Shown: positions 33,691 to 45,833 of the stretch, one piece after another | Layout: each line of letters opens with the position of its first letter | Numbering within the stretch: the first letter of the stretch is position 1 | From: Kingdonia uniflora | Taxonomy: Eukaryota > Streptophyta > Magnoliopsida > Ranunculales > Circaeasteraceae | NCBI GenBank assembly: GCA_014058105.1 | Contig: JACGCM010002659.1 | Location: 1,550,001-1,614,000 of the forward strand | Length of the DNA stretch: 64,000 bases | Direction of reading: 5' to 3' | Notes under the pieces: generated by a model | The model's input: only the letters and a program-made list of their open reading frames with translations | Databases searched by the model: none | Told to the model about the DNA's origin: nothing | Program-made: the position numbers and the translations under genes

Positions 33691-34182
33691 ATTGAAAGAT
33701 ACTATAACATTTTTCGAAAGTTATTAAAGCCTGTTTTTCTTGAGACTATTATGGTTATAGGTATTCTTGAGACTATAATCCCCATTAGTAGAGGCAATCC
33801 AAACAATCTTGTCTTCCCACCCTACATGGATTTGAACATTCCTACTGCTGGCAATAACATAGCCTTTGTTCACTGAGCTTCCCACAACAAACGGCAGACG
33901 AAGGAGCTGCAGTCGTTATTGCACCAAAGCAAGGGATGAGCTCTGTAATAATACACATAACAGCAGTCAAGACCCTCGATCGCTTCGCAAGCCAGCACCA
34001 AGAAAGTCACCAACGTGACCAACATCTTCATTTTTTTCCACAAGAAAACAAGAGAAATGCTAAAAATATGAGATCGATATTAAATGGGGTCATGTATTTA
34101 TATAGAATCAATGGGAATAAATATAAGCCTATATGTCTCTTGTATCAAAAACCTTCTTCATCTTTCTTTTTGAAGATTGATA
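33691..34182. other. No gene recognised
   Basis: The short frames at 33679-33876 and 33936-34268 have no recognisable family features. Confidence 0.5.
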
Positions 34183-34518
34183 TCTATACACCCAAGAGAA
34201 TAACTCATCAGCCATTTTTCGATTTCAGCCGTTCGTTACCCATCTCTCGTGAGTCGAGGGTTATTTAGGCCGCTCGGATCTATCCAATTCTTTAAAATTA
34301 AGTCCCAGCCGTCGGATCTCACAAGAAATTTCAGATTTCTTTCGAACTTCAAAACTGCCAAATTATCTAAGGCAAAATGACTAAATGCATACTGTTAATC
34401 AGAAAAACTTGCACCTTCATCATCAGAACATAATCCCAACTGTTTGGCGAGCGAAGAGAGCTCTCTCTCTCTCTCTCTCATTTTCTCTGAAATCTGGATC
34501 GGTGAAGAGAAGCAAATC

Positions 34519-35201
34519 ATGGTGGAGACAAGACGAAGCTCTGCTTCATTGAAGCGCTCTCTCCTATCTCCCCCTGATGGGTCTCCTCCTCCTCTTCTCC
34601 CCAACAACAAACGCTCTAATTTTTTTTATTTTGGTTTTGTTCGATTGATTGAAATTGAAATTTGAAAATTGGGGTTACAGGCATCATCAGAGGCAACAAC
34701 CCCTTTGATTGATTGATGGAGTGAATTCTGCTACATCACCCTCTCTAGTCTCTTGAACCCTAGAATTCGAAGGAACCCATAGCTCAGACAATCTGCGCAG
34801 TCGGGGGTGATCAATCTAAGGGGTTGGATGGATGTGATGTAGAGATGGAGTCTTGTCAATTATATACAACTTGCAGTTCAATGGTTTGATTTGAACACTT
34901 GGGTTTTCAATTGTTTTTGGTTCATGTAAGTTCATCTTTTTCTCTATTTGAATTTGATTTCTGTATGGAACTTTCTGTTGGATTTATCTGGAGAGATGTT
35001 CATTCCAAACCACATATCTCTTACAGGCAAATGTTCACTCGAAGTCTTATCAATTAGTGCAAAAGTAAGTGATTCAAGCTCGATTTTTCTCTATATTTTA
35101 ATAATGTTTCTAAATTTATTATAACTCATCTTTGGTTAATTTATAGCAGGAGCTGTCTCAGAATGAGGCTAATGGGAGACGAGTTTGGCGGCGTAGAAAG
35201 C
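34519..35201 (+). pseudogene. 5' fragment of a plant AAA-ATPase-like gene
   Basis: An ATG at 34519 opens MVETRRSSASLKRSLLSPPD then GSPPPLLPNNKRS. From memory this resembles the start of plant P-loop/FHA-containing AAA-ATPases (MVETRRSSSSSKR). A (CT)n tract at 34460-34480 fits the leader. After KRS a likely intron runs to ttacag at 34680 and an exon-like ASSEATTPLID then stops. Further exon-like pieces lie near 34995-35063 (GEMFIPNHISLTGKCSLEVL, donor gtaagt) and 35151-35201 (ELSQNEANGRRVWRRRKL). The downstream ATPase is absent. The sequence directly upstream is the Helitron-like end. Confidence 0.5.
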
Positions 35202-35947
35202 TGGTACTACTATGACTCCTTACCTAATTTATTTTTAGTTCATTTTAGATTAGGAATTTAGGTCTAGAAGAAACTTACATACATATAAAAGTTTGGTCGT
35301 GTACTTAACGTAAAATGATTGGAGCGATTCACTAGCAAAAAACTAATAAACACTTTATATTTGATTAACAATAAGAGATTCTCGTAGTGCCACAGACTTG
35401 GAACGTAGCAGGCATGAGCTTGGGTTTTATACCTTACTTGTGTCTTAACCCGTGCGTTGTAGGGTAAATAGTTGGCCAGACTACTTAACAAATTCAAGTT
35501 GATTCTACATAATTTATCTTATAGCACCTTTTGACCTGATCACAATTGTTAACTCTGTAGACTGTTATTAAGGAGGTTACATGTATTTAGTAAAAGATGG
35601 GTTGGAGTTGTATATAGTTAGTATGTTGTATTAATACAGGGTTGCAAATATCATATTTAAAGATCAAATGTGCTTGATAACCTATATTACAATCGACATG
35701 TCCATTATGTCTTCTGTAAAATCTCCTAGTTGCTTAAACTTGCTTTACCATGCCTTGTGAAGTAGAACAACAAGACGTCAAATATTAATTCTTCCTGCAA
35801 ACTGCTATACCCAATACCCGCTCCACATAAGAATACCGATATGTCTATCCAAGTAGTCACAATCTTACCCAGAAATTAAGTCACCCATAACCATTCAAAC
35901 CAGATAAGCCGTAACATTTGTAATGTAATTATAATGAAGCAATCTAC

Positions 35948-37740
35948 CTTGAACCTCTGGAGTTCACATTGCATTTGCAAAGCAGCACCAGAGTTAGAGT
36001 TAAGTTGAGGAGGAGGTGCGAGTCTCCCTGCTGAATGGAAGAGGTTGTTGTCGGACTTGTCTGTATGAACTAGGATAAAGTTCTTAAAGGAACTGATATG
36101 ATATATGAGATTGAAAACTTTTACTTGGCGATGTAAAATTGCAAGGTGAAGCACGTTACGACCATCATCGTTAGTCAACCAGATAGAATACGGCAATGAT
36201 CAAAGACATTCCCTTATAACTTCATATGTACCACTACGTGCAGCTTCAAGGATTTCTTCCTTCGCCAAGCTCACCATGGTGTTGTCCAAACCTTTAAGTT
36301 CTGCACATATGCATTTGACCAGCTGACGTGTTTGCATATGCTTCAACTTTCTATCATGTATCCTCTTTATCCAAGGGACTGTAAGTGAATACTATGTCAA
36401 GATATAAAGATTCTCCAAGTAAACAGATCCAACTTTGTGATATTTATATATGAATGCATACCTAATTACGTGATTGTGCCTATTTTGAGTTTGATGCCTT
36501 GAAGAAACTGATACCAATTGAATGCATGCAGAGAGTTTGGATTAGGATTCGGTATGCCACGAGTGATGGGACGGATGTTGGAACTTTTGATCTCCGCAGG
36601 ATATCTTCACAGTAAACAATTTATACCACAGAGTTAGATACACTTCAAGAGTGTCTTGAAACATGCTATAACATAAACATATGCGACGAAAGCAGCCTTC
36701 TTTTTCGATCTTTTTGAACTAGGTAGGTGATGGTAATGTCTATCAATTCGGCAAGGAAGTATTATTTCCCTTTTTTGTCGGAGAACAGAGAAAATAAGTT
36801 TTGAACTTAGATTTAATATTTTAACTCTTGTTAGCGGTAAGCGACACTCCTGTTAGATTATACCTTCCAAACCTAAAGAATCGTCATTTTCATTTAAATT
36901 TGCCCATCAATTTAAAATTTGTATTTTGTCAAATTGCATATGATTACTTCAGGTAAATGATCTTATAGATAGAGATTAAGGTTGCAGATACGAACATGCA
37001 TAAAAGAGTTGTTGCCAAAATGTCAGATGTGTTCCACTTGCAAATGCTGAAGGCCTTGTAGCTAAACAATAAAGAGGAGTGAGGCTGCCGAGCTCATCGT
37101 CATCTCCATCTCCATCATTAACTTTAGCCTTGCCTTTAGGATCATCCTTCTTTTGCTCCTAGGTAGCTAATCCTGGGTGCCACTCTACAAGATGTAAAGC
37201 CACATCTAGTAAGAATAAGAATAAGAAGAGTGGAATATTATAAGTAATTTATAAAACTAAGAAAGTGGCAGTGCACAAGAGGGTTCAACTCAGTTACTGA
37301 ATCTGTCTCTTTATGGCCCTATTTATCAGCATAACCGAGTGGTATCTGTCTCCAATGATTGTGCAGATTTGGCAGATCAGGATTTTTTCTTACAAGAATC
37401 TCTGCTGCCTTGATGCTTCCACTTATCCCAGCAAAGAAAAGTGCTGTGTGACCATCATTGTCTCTCAGTGTGAGTGCTTCTAAGGGCATCAATTCTACAA
37501 GCGTTTCTACGAATGGTGTAGCGTGTCCAGTGCCTACTGCAATATGTAGAGCAGTTGCAGAGGTACTTGTGATCTTCGCAGTTACAGCATCGGAATGAAG
37601 GTCATAGAAATGTCTTGCACTTCTCCAATCTCCTTTTAGTGCAGCTCTGTAAAGCGGTTGATACTGGGTAAGATCTTTTTTCTTCTTCTCTTCTATTAGG
37701 ACTGGAAGGACTTCTTTCTCCTTCCTTTTTTTTTCTTATT
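35948..37740 (-). pseudogene. Ankyrin-repeat (ITN1/ACD6-like) pseudogene, minus strand
   Basis: Three exons are visible on the minus strand. Exon A (about 37740-37300) reads QYQPLYRAALKGDWRSARHF, TALHIAVGTGHATPFVETLV, DNDGHTALFFAGISGSIKAA and VRKNPDLPNLHNH, with a stop after GYADK. Exon B (37205-36992) has LYCLATRPSAFASGTHLTFW. Exon C (36378-35948, splice sites at both ends) has IKRIHDRKLKHMQTRQLVKC, a stop after VIRECL, then IWLTNDDGRNVLHLAILHRQ and LIYHISSFKNF, ending AALQMQCELQRFK before gtagat. The family continues with a PGG membrane exon; none is seen below 35948. Internal stops and the missing last exon mark a pseudogene. It lies head to head with the copy at 38911. Confidence 0.85.
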
Positions 37741-37999
37741 TTCTGAAGGTAAGCTTGGGTAGGGCAAGACTCTATGACCAGCTATATTGATCAAGAAAAT
37801 ATTGAAGTTACATTCTGCAATATGCCTTAATCACCCCTGTGATCCTCCTCTAAGGACTGGGTTTATATTAAATCAAGAGAGGAATCAAAGAAAATATCAA
37901 AAATCTAAAGTTTAATGAATATTACCTGGTTCCTCAGTATCAATATCTTTATTCTCTCGTGAAGACGATGCCACTGTTTGATTGAGGTTTGGCTTGTTT

Positions 38000-38450
38000 T
38001 TTTTGTTTTCGATGCTTTTTTTTCTTTGCCATGGATGTTTGGCTAAACAATGCCAGGTTCGAGGTGTAGAGAAATAGGAATCATTCAATAATTGTTTATG
38101 TTTCTTTACATAGCCTGTTATATATTAAAAATGGTTTAGTTTATTTTTCACATATTTATTTCCATAACCTATCATTGCAAACTAAATGGTTTAGTTATTT
38201 TTCGCACGTGGGTTACAAAAGAGAATACAGGATGCCGCTTGTATACTAAACTGTTCTGTTTAAATAATAAAATGAGGGTATCAATATATCTCTATCGCTT
38301 ATTGAAGGTTAGTTAACCTGTCTGTTGCACCATATAGAAATGTACAAACTCTCAACCAAAATAGTGACGGTTCCTAAATCAACATATCTAACAGAAACCA
38401 CTTTAACTGCACACTTTGGGCTAGTCCAGCACTGTATATTACGGTTTTCT

Positions 38451-38482
<32 letters not shown>

Positions 38483-38905
38483 ATGAATTAAATTGTAACA
38501 TATGCAAAGTGATATACACATGTACCAGCTGGGTTGCTATATATATAAGTAGAATAAATATAATCCCACGAGGTTATATTCACTACCTAAGCATTTGTTC
38601 TCTGTCATATTAATTTATTTATTTAGGGTTTGGTATTATCATATTATGTATAGAAGTTGGTAGGGAGTATTTTCAATTCTATAATGGCTGGCACCTATGT
38701 TTAAAGTCATTAATAAAGATGTATAGTTTAGATAATTACCAAATGGATGTCTTATCTCCGTATCTTGTATTGAGAACAAATCATTCCCCTCCATCAGGTG
38801 CTGTAATATGTATTATAACATCTTCGGTAAGTCGATTAAACATGTAATTCAGTCTTTATATATATATATAAAGCCTTTTTGTTCTCCATCTTAACATCAA
38901 GAGAA
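38000..38905. other. Region between divergent ankyrin pseudogenes
   Basis: This AT-rich stretch lies between the two head-to-head copies. It has (TA)n tracts at 38450-38482 and 38856-38871. No gene was recognised. Confidence 0.5.
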
Positions 38906-38910
38906 GAACA

Positions 38911-41900
38911 ATGAAAAATCCGGCGGTAAGCTACATCTTTTTTCAACCTTGGTTGTTTTATGTATATTTGATCTCACGCCCTTCCTTCCACAATCATAAT
39001 TATGTCCTATCTTATTGCTTAATTTTTTCAGTCATTACAAGCGAAGAATATTTCCTGGTACCTGCCACTGTATGAAGTTGTACTAAAAGGGGATTGGGAA
39101 AGTGCAAACAAGATTCTTTGACCTCCATCCTGATGCGATAATTGTAAAGCTCCCACAGGTCCATATGACTGCTTTGCACATTGCCGTTGGTGCAGGACAC
39201 TCTAATCCTTTTGTTGAGAAACTTGTAGAGTTAATGCCCTTAAAGGCACTACAACTGCAAACCGAAGAGGGTGATTCAGCTCTTGCCTATGCAGCCATAA
39301 CTGGAAAGACTACGGCAGTAGAGATTATAATAAGAAAAGACCCCAATTTGCCATATATGCAAGATGCTAAGGGGAAGATACCACTTCGTTATGCTGCTCA
39401 ACATGCTCACCGGGAGACACTGTTGTATCTTCTATCTGTCACTAATGACAGTGTCATTCCAGGATCTGCCCTTTTTTTGAAGTTATTAAGGATTCAATAG
39501 ATGCTGGTTTCTACGGTGAGCTTCAAGCATATTGACATTATGCATTGGATTAAGTGTCAATTCAGTCAAAATATTTGTGTCTAAATGTTTTTGTCCCACC
39601 ATCTTCATATACAAATGCAGATGTGGCCTTACTTCTACTCCAGCGTAATCCCGATTTAACCAATTGGAAGGAGACATCTGTCAAAGTGAGACCTTTATAT
39701 ATCTTAGCTCGAGTGCCCTCAACATTTCAAAGCGGGAGCCGTCTCACATTTTGGCAGCACTTGGTCTACAGACGTTAATCTCTCTCTCTCTCTCTAGCAA
39801 AGTAATACTCTCGTAATTACCACTACTAATAAAGTAATATACCTTGTATTTGGAACTGTAAGGTGCACCTGTGAAGGTAGAAGCTGGTACTCTTCATCCC
39901 ATCAGTTGTGACTGAGAGGATCCCTTCAGGATTCTGATGTCTGCATGAGTGTGCACAATTGGCCTCAATTGGTGCAAGAATTTCACTCGGGTTAGAAAAA
40001 TCTTTTCTTCTAAGTCATATCATGTTTATCACAATTTTTCCTCCACTAATGTGAGTCCTAATAATTAATAACCATTCACGTCATAAAAGAGAAAAGGTCC
40101 TTCCTCTTTTCTGTATACCTAACCCCCCGCCCTTACTAAAAAAAATGAAAATAAAAATTATAATGGCCAACTTGAGTTCGATATACCGTCAGAATTTGCT
40201 AAGTTGTACCAATTCCGTATTAATCTAAAAAAAATTCAATGGGTCTTCACCGCTTAGCAGTATACTAGTTCTCATACATTCGTAGTAGTACTAGTTTTCA
40301 TCCATGCGTAATAGAATTAACGGAAAGACCTCATTCCACAGTTCCACACTTCTCAATACAAACACATGCTTCTTAACACTGTCTTTTATGCTGTTCAATA
40401 CTTTGTTTTGACACTTTTTACAAGAAGTCTCTACCTCTATGTTCTGAAACAATTTGTCATATCTCTAACTGCAACATATTAAGCAAATATTGACCTTCCC
40501 TTGGGAAGACATCTCACTACGCTAGTCTAGACTCTAGAATTGTCACAAAGACTAATCTCTGTTGTAAATGAATAACTATTGAAAATATACAATACATTCC
40601 CAATATGTTTAAAGATGTTTCATTTCATCTTTATTAAATAAGACCAGATACGGCATTTAGACATCACAACCAAATAAAAGCTTCCCGAGAAAACTTACTA
40701 TATGCATTGGGTTCATCTATTAGTGGGTTTCAATCTGATTCATGTGTTAGTTGTTACAGTGTCCCGGAGAATGACCAATATACTTTGGGAAATCATAAAA
40801 AGACTAGGTATGCATTTTCGTTGAAATGTCATAATGATGTATCTTTTATACAATTTTTGTGTTTTTTTCTTTTCTCTGACATTGTTTCAGTAACAGTCCC
40901 TTTTATAAAGAGGATACATGATACAAAGTTGATGCATATGCAAACACATCAACTGGTGAAATTCATCTGTAAGGAGCTTATACAGTTGGACTACTCGAAG
41001 GCTTTGGACTCATTTCAGGCTGAACTCCACAAAGCTGCAGATTTTGGTATACATGAGATTGTAACGGAATGTTTCCAATCTCGTCCGGAATCTTTTTGGG
41101 CAGTTAACAAGTACAAACAGAGTGTGCTTCACTTGGCAGTTAGATCCAGTCAAGTTAAAATTTACAATCTCATTTATCAGATGAGCTCATTTAAGCATTT
41201 CGCTGCAGCCTATAAAGATCAGTTTGGTGAAAACATTTTGCATGTGGCGGGAAGATATGTACCTATATTTCAAGACAACTCTATCTCTAGTACAGCTTTA
41301 CAAATGCAACGTGAACTCCATTGGTTTAAGGTAGATAACTTACCATTTTTTTCCTAGTGAAAGTTTTGTTATGTCGGCTTTCTATCTACTTCAATCAATG
41401 CCTGCTCATCTTGCTCGCAATATTTAGATCTTTCAACTTGCTTGTTATTAATGAGTCCATTATTGTGAAGTGAAGCAACCGGAACTGAAAGTGAGATAGT
41501 CATACTTGATTTAAGTAGCTCCTCTGATCTTTGGGCGAACTGAACCCCTCTCTCACGGCTAAAAGATCCTTAAAGTGTCAAATCATTTTTAATAAAAGTT
41601 CTTACAACAGAAAAAGCCGAGTCTCAGAGTTTGTGGACTAAAATGTCTAAGCACGACCGTGCCTACAAATAGGCTGGATCGTATATGAATTGTTAAGGAG
41701 TGGAGCATATCATAAAGTAGTTTGACAATATCAAGATAAGATCTAAGGATGCTATCAGGCATCATATATCATTTAACTGTTCCTAAGTTCCTATTCGTGC
41801 AGGAGGTGGAAAAACATGTCCAACCTGCTTACAAAAAAAGTAAAAACATATACAACGATACTCCTCAAACGGTATTTATATTTAGTCACAAGAAATTGGC

Positions 41901-42350
41901 CAAAGAAGGTGAAAAGTGGATGAGAGATACGCCCAGTTCATGTATGGTTGTAGGCACACTAATTGCGACGGTAACGTTTGCTGCAGTCTTTACTGTACCT
42001 GGTGGTAACAGTAGTTAGTGATCAAGGCATTCCCATTTTTTTACAGGATATATCTTTTATGATTTTTGCTATATCAGATGCTATATCTTTATTTTCATCT
42101 ACCACTTCAGTCTTGATGTTTCTATCCATTCTCACTTCCCATTATGCAGAAGAAGATTTCCTACATTCCCTGCCCAAGAGGCTCATAATTGGTCTCATCA
42201 CTATTAATCTCAATGGCATCCATGATGATAGTCTTTGGTGCGACTCTCTCTATCGTCCTTGGTCCAAAAATAAAATGGATTTCTGTTCCTGTCACCCTAT
42301 TATCTTGTGTCCCTACGTTCTTCTTTGCATGGCTTTAGTTTCCCCTACTC
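38911..42350 (+). pseudogene. Ankyrin-repeat PGG-domain (ITN1/ACD6-like) pseudogene
   Basis: Family proteins have N-terminal ankyrin repeats and a C-terminal PGG membrane domain. Exon 1 is 38911-38925 (MKNPA, donor gtaagc). Exon 2 (39032-39515) has WYLPLYEVVLKGDWESANK, a frameshift, then FDLHPDAIIVKLP, TALHIAVGAGHSNPFVEKLV and GDSALAYAAITGKTTAVEII. Exon 3 starts at 39621 with DVALLLLQRNPDLTNW and ARVPSTFQSGSRLTFWQHL. Exon 4 (40891-41330) has IKRIHDTKLMHMQTHQLVKF, SVLHLAVRSSQVKIYNLIYQ and ALQMQRELHWFK. Exon 5 from 41803 has EVEKHVQPAYKKSK, GEKWMRDTPSSCMVVGTLIA and FAAVFTVPGGN. A 4-base tagt repeat near 42013 then shifts the frame into DQGIPIFLQDISFMIFAISD and SVLMFLSILTSHYAEEDFLH. Another shift follows near 42205. 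The exon-intron structure is complete but the frame is broken at least four times. Confidence 0.87.
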
Positions 42351-42359
42351 ATTGAAATG

Positions 42360-43046
42360 TCCTTGACGCATGGTCCCAGTATTTTCCAAAGGCAAAGCGT
42401 GGATTCATTTCATTATCTTATTAATTTGGTAAGTTTTCTACTATATTGGTTACAGCATTATACGGGAAGGCCACATAGTAAGAAGCATTGTAATTTGGTT
42501 ATTTGTAGAAGAGCATGTCATTAAGTTGGGGATTGCTTGTTGTGAAGAATGAACATTGTAATATACTTTTCAGTTGGTATATGTTAGTCTATTGCAGCCA
42601 AATTGTTGTAGCCTCAGTTGTAGCCTCGTTCAACTCTATTTTAACTTGTAAACTACATTATGAAACTTGTTCCCCTATGATTTCTGTAGGAGCCCAATTT
42701 TTTTTAAATATTTTAATTCAGTATTGTACTCTACATTCTATATATCTCATTCAGTCATGGTATGCATTACTATGTAGTACTAAATTATTCGAAATCTTCA
42801 AAATGGGATGCAGCAGTAGGGAAATTGCCAGATTTAGTTTCTTGTGCACCTGAGTGTGGCACTAAAGAACAGCTGCTGAACTAAGAAATATATTGCAGAA
42901 CCAAAATCATACAAAAGGGGGATTGATTCCAACTTTTAATATCCTTTTTAACTATAAGATAGTTTAACATCCATGAAATATCCAGTTGTGCTACAAATGC
43001 TTGAGAACTGATCATAAATTATCAAAAACAATCAATGATGAAACAA
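42360..43046. other. 3' flank of the ankyrin pseudogene, no gene recognised
   Basis: The first part may be the pseudogene's 3' untranslated region. The frame at 42515-42853 has no recognised domain. Confidence 0.45.
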
Positions 43047-43264
43047 TCTATACTACTACCGATACATACTTTCTGCCAACGTCTAATACATGCCGTTGAT
43101 CTCCCATTTCTCGTGCGTCGATGACGTTTTAAAAGGCTCGGATAGGTTTCAGCAGTTAAGTTTAAAACTCAGCCGTCGGATCTGGAACAAATTTTTTGTC
43201 TTCCATCTTAAATTTCAGTATCTCTTTTTGGCAAATCATTTGGCAAATCATTTGGCAAAATTCG

Positions 43265-43930
43265 CCCCCCACAAATCTCTGTCTCCTCCTGCGATCTCTC
43301 TCTTCTCATACGATCTCTCTCTACCAATTTTAATCTTCATCTTCGATTTCTTAACGATTCGGCTGCGATTCTCGGCGTTTGATTTGTGTGCTCGATTTTA
43401 TCTGAGGTTAGTTCAATCTCTTTATTTGCTACTTTTAATGTCGATTTTGCTACTTTTAGCTTAATTTGATTCATTGATTGGCGTATTTGGTTGTGGTTGT
43501 GTTGTGGTTGTGGCTGTAGTTATTGTTTATTAGGGTTTGAGTTTGGGAAGTGACGAAGTTGAGTCATTTAAATTTTTGCAGGACACTACAGCTGTTCACT
43601 CAGAGCCTTGGAGAATAGGGATAATATTCTCGCAATCAATAAAAAATATGGCTAGCAATATTCATTGCAGTTGAGATATTCTCTTAATTGTGTGGTACTT
43701 CCAACGTTCAAACACTTTCCAATTTCAGTTGTCAATATTGTGTCTCATCACTTGTCATTCGATTATTTATGTTCATGGATCTGTCTTAGTGCAACTTTAA
43801 CATCGTCCTTTGTGGTAATCTTCAGAACACGGGGTGTTATATTAGGCCAAGTTCATATCATTTGCGCCGTCTCTCTGAATCTCCAGGTACATGAATCTAT
43901 AATCTATATTACCAAGCTTACAAGTGTAGG
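43265..43930 (+). pseudogene. Leader and first coding exons of a captured gene, possibly NF-YA
   Basis: A pyrimidine-rich leader (ctctgtctcctcctgcgatc and similar) ends at a donor, ctgag|gttagt near 43407. An acceptor tttttgcag near 43580 starts an exon reading TAVHSEPWRIGIIFSQS then a stop. The VHSEPW-type start recalls N-termini of some NF-YA proteins (VNSEPWW), which would fit the NF-YA exons further down, but the match is short. A later donor lies at about 43887 (ctccag|gtacat). Confidence 0.35.
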
Positions 43931-44355
43931 GGAGAACTAAAACTTTAGACTGCCATGGATCACAAAAAAAAACCCATCCCTGAATCAAGAAAGCAATGTT
44001 GACGATAACATCAGTGAGTTGTCGAATGCTCTTTACCACATTTTTTCCTTTCATATTTAGTCATAGTCGTCTTTGCTTGTATTTCAAACTTCTGTGTGAC
44101 ACCATTTAGAATGTCTTCCACCATTGGGCCGCTAATATTATTTTTAAATAGCTTTTGCCTTTTTATAAGTGATTAAGAGCATGGCATCACGGCCTTTCTA
44201 GGATTTTCGTCCAAAATTAGAATTGTACAACACAATTTATTTCAAGAACACCATTGGACATGCTCTAGTCAGTTTCTTAATAGTTAATATTTTTCTTCAT
44301 ATTTCATAGCTACCTTTTTATGGATTTGATTCACCTTATTGGATGATTCTAATAG

Positions 44356-44625
44356 GTTTTCAGAAAGGACGTAGTATTCCTTGTTGATATAAGTTTAAGT
44401 ATAAAGGGGAAACCTTATGAGATTGCAAAAAGTGCGCTATCTTCAGCCCTATCAAATCTCAACCCAGAGGACTCCTTTAGCATAATAGCTTTCAATGGGG
44501 AGACTTACTTATTCTCATCATCGCTGGAGCCGGCAACCAAGGAAACAATTGAAAAGGCTATTGAATGGATAAACATGAACTTCATAGCAGGAGGTGGTAC
44601 AAACATTTTGCTTCCTCTGAATCAG
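44356..44625 (+). pseudogene. vWA-domain exon, inter-alpha-trypsin inhibitor heavy chain-like
   Basis: A 270-nt open exon (acceptor aatag, donor gtagtc) encodes VFRKDVVFLVDISLSIKGKP, then SALSNLNPEDSFSIIAFNGE, TYLFSSSLEPATKETIEKAI and EWINMNFIAGGGTNILLPLN. This is the vWA core of the plant inter-alpha-trypsin-inhibitor-heavy-chain-related family. The metal-site motif DxSxS is altered: family DISGSM reads DISLSI. The exon is clean, without stops, but no other vWA exon was recognised nearby. It lies between the putative start and the body of the NF-YA gene in the same orientation, so I read it as a second captured fragment. Confidence 0.8.
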
Positions 44626-45833
44626 GTAGTCTCCTTTTCAATGACTTGTACCTTAACAATTTCATCACTCACTTTCTTTTTTGTATTTCACGTAAGTAGG
44701 TTATATGCACTATACTTCTATGCATCTTTACTAGTTATATAAACAACATCTTTACTACTTATGAGAAAAGAAGGGTCTTTGGAAAAAAAGTGGCACCTAT
44801 TTTCCAGACTCAGACATAACTTTCATTTATATAAAACAGATACATGGACAACATCCAATGCCATGCCTGTCTTTTCAGTCCAGACCAAATTTTTTCTTCA
44901 ATTTCTCCTGTGTGAACCAGAGTATGAAGTCATCTGCATTGATTAGGTACATGTTTTTGTTGTGTTCTTTTTGCCTTTGTGCAATATGTTGTGAGGGTTT
45001 ACTCCCGCATTGTCTGACAACATGTTTACTAGGTATTTCCCCTGCTGATATAAAAAGGATTAGTCATAAGCTTTAGTATTCAAGCCTATTACAGCATATC
45101 TTTCACCTCAAGAGCGCCTCAACTTTCTTTATAACTAACATACAGTAATTTCTGTTTTCTACTTTGATATCCAAGGAACTGTAGTAGGGCTAATTATCCT
45201 TTATCTTTCATGCAGGTATACTTTATATGCATCAGTAATAACCCTTTTCTCATCTTATGGGTTTCCTTGACACTCCACACCACTATAGTCTCTAGGTATT
45301 AAAAGAATTATTTCCCCATGGAAGTTAAGTCCTATGCTTACAACATCCGGACAATTTTCCATGCAATAAGGGTTCATGAAGTTCTATGTAATGGTTTGAC
45401 ACCCGATTCCAATTATCTTCAACTATAAACTCAGTGAGACTTGGTACTGAACTACTTGTTGGAGTATATCCAACACTACTGTTGCAATGAACTTAGTCCT
45501 GACAATATCTACCTTAAATGCCCCATTATACATATGTTCCTTTGGCATTCGACTTCATTCCTGTGAGAGTATTCCTCCTCTGGTAGCCATTCCACCAATG
45601 CCTCTTTTTTGGTCAGCAGTCAGTTAGACAATATTGATTTGCATAGTTTAGTTAGTTCTGCACATCTGGGGGTATATACTTAGAGATCTTGATAAATATT
45701 CATGGAACTCACATTCTTTGTTGGACTCTTAACTACTGATATCCTTAGTCTTAACATTCATAACACACAAATGATTATCAAGGTTCCTTAGAAAACTGAC
45801 ATCATATTTTCCTTTGGCTTTTGTCCTGCTTAG

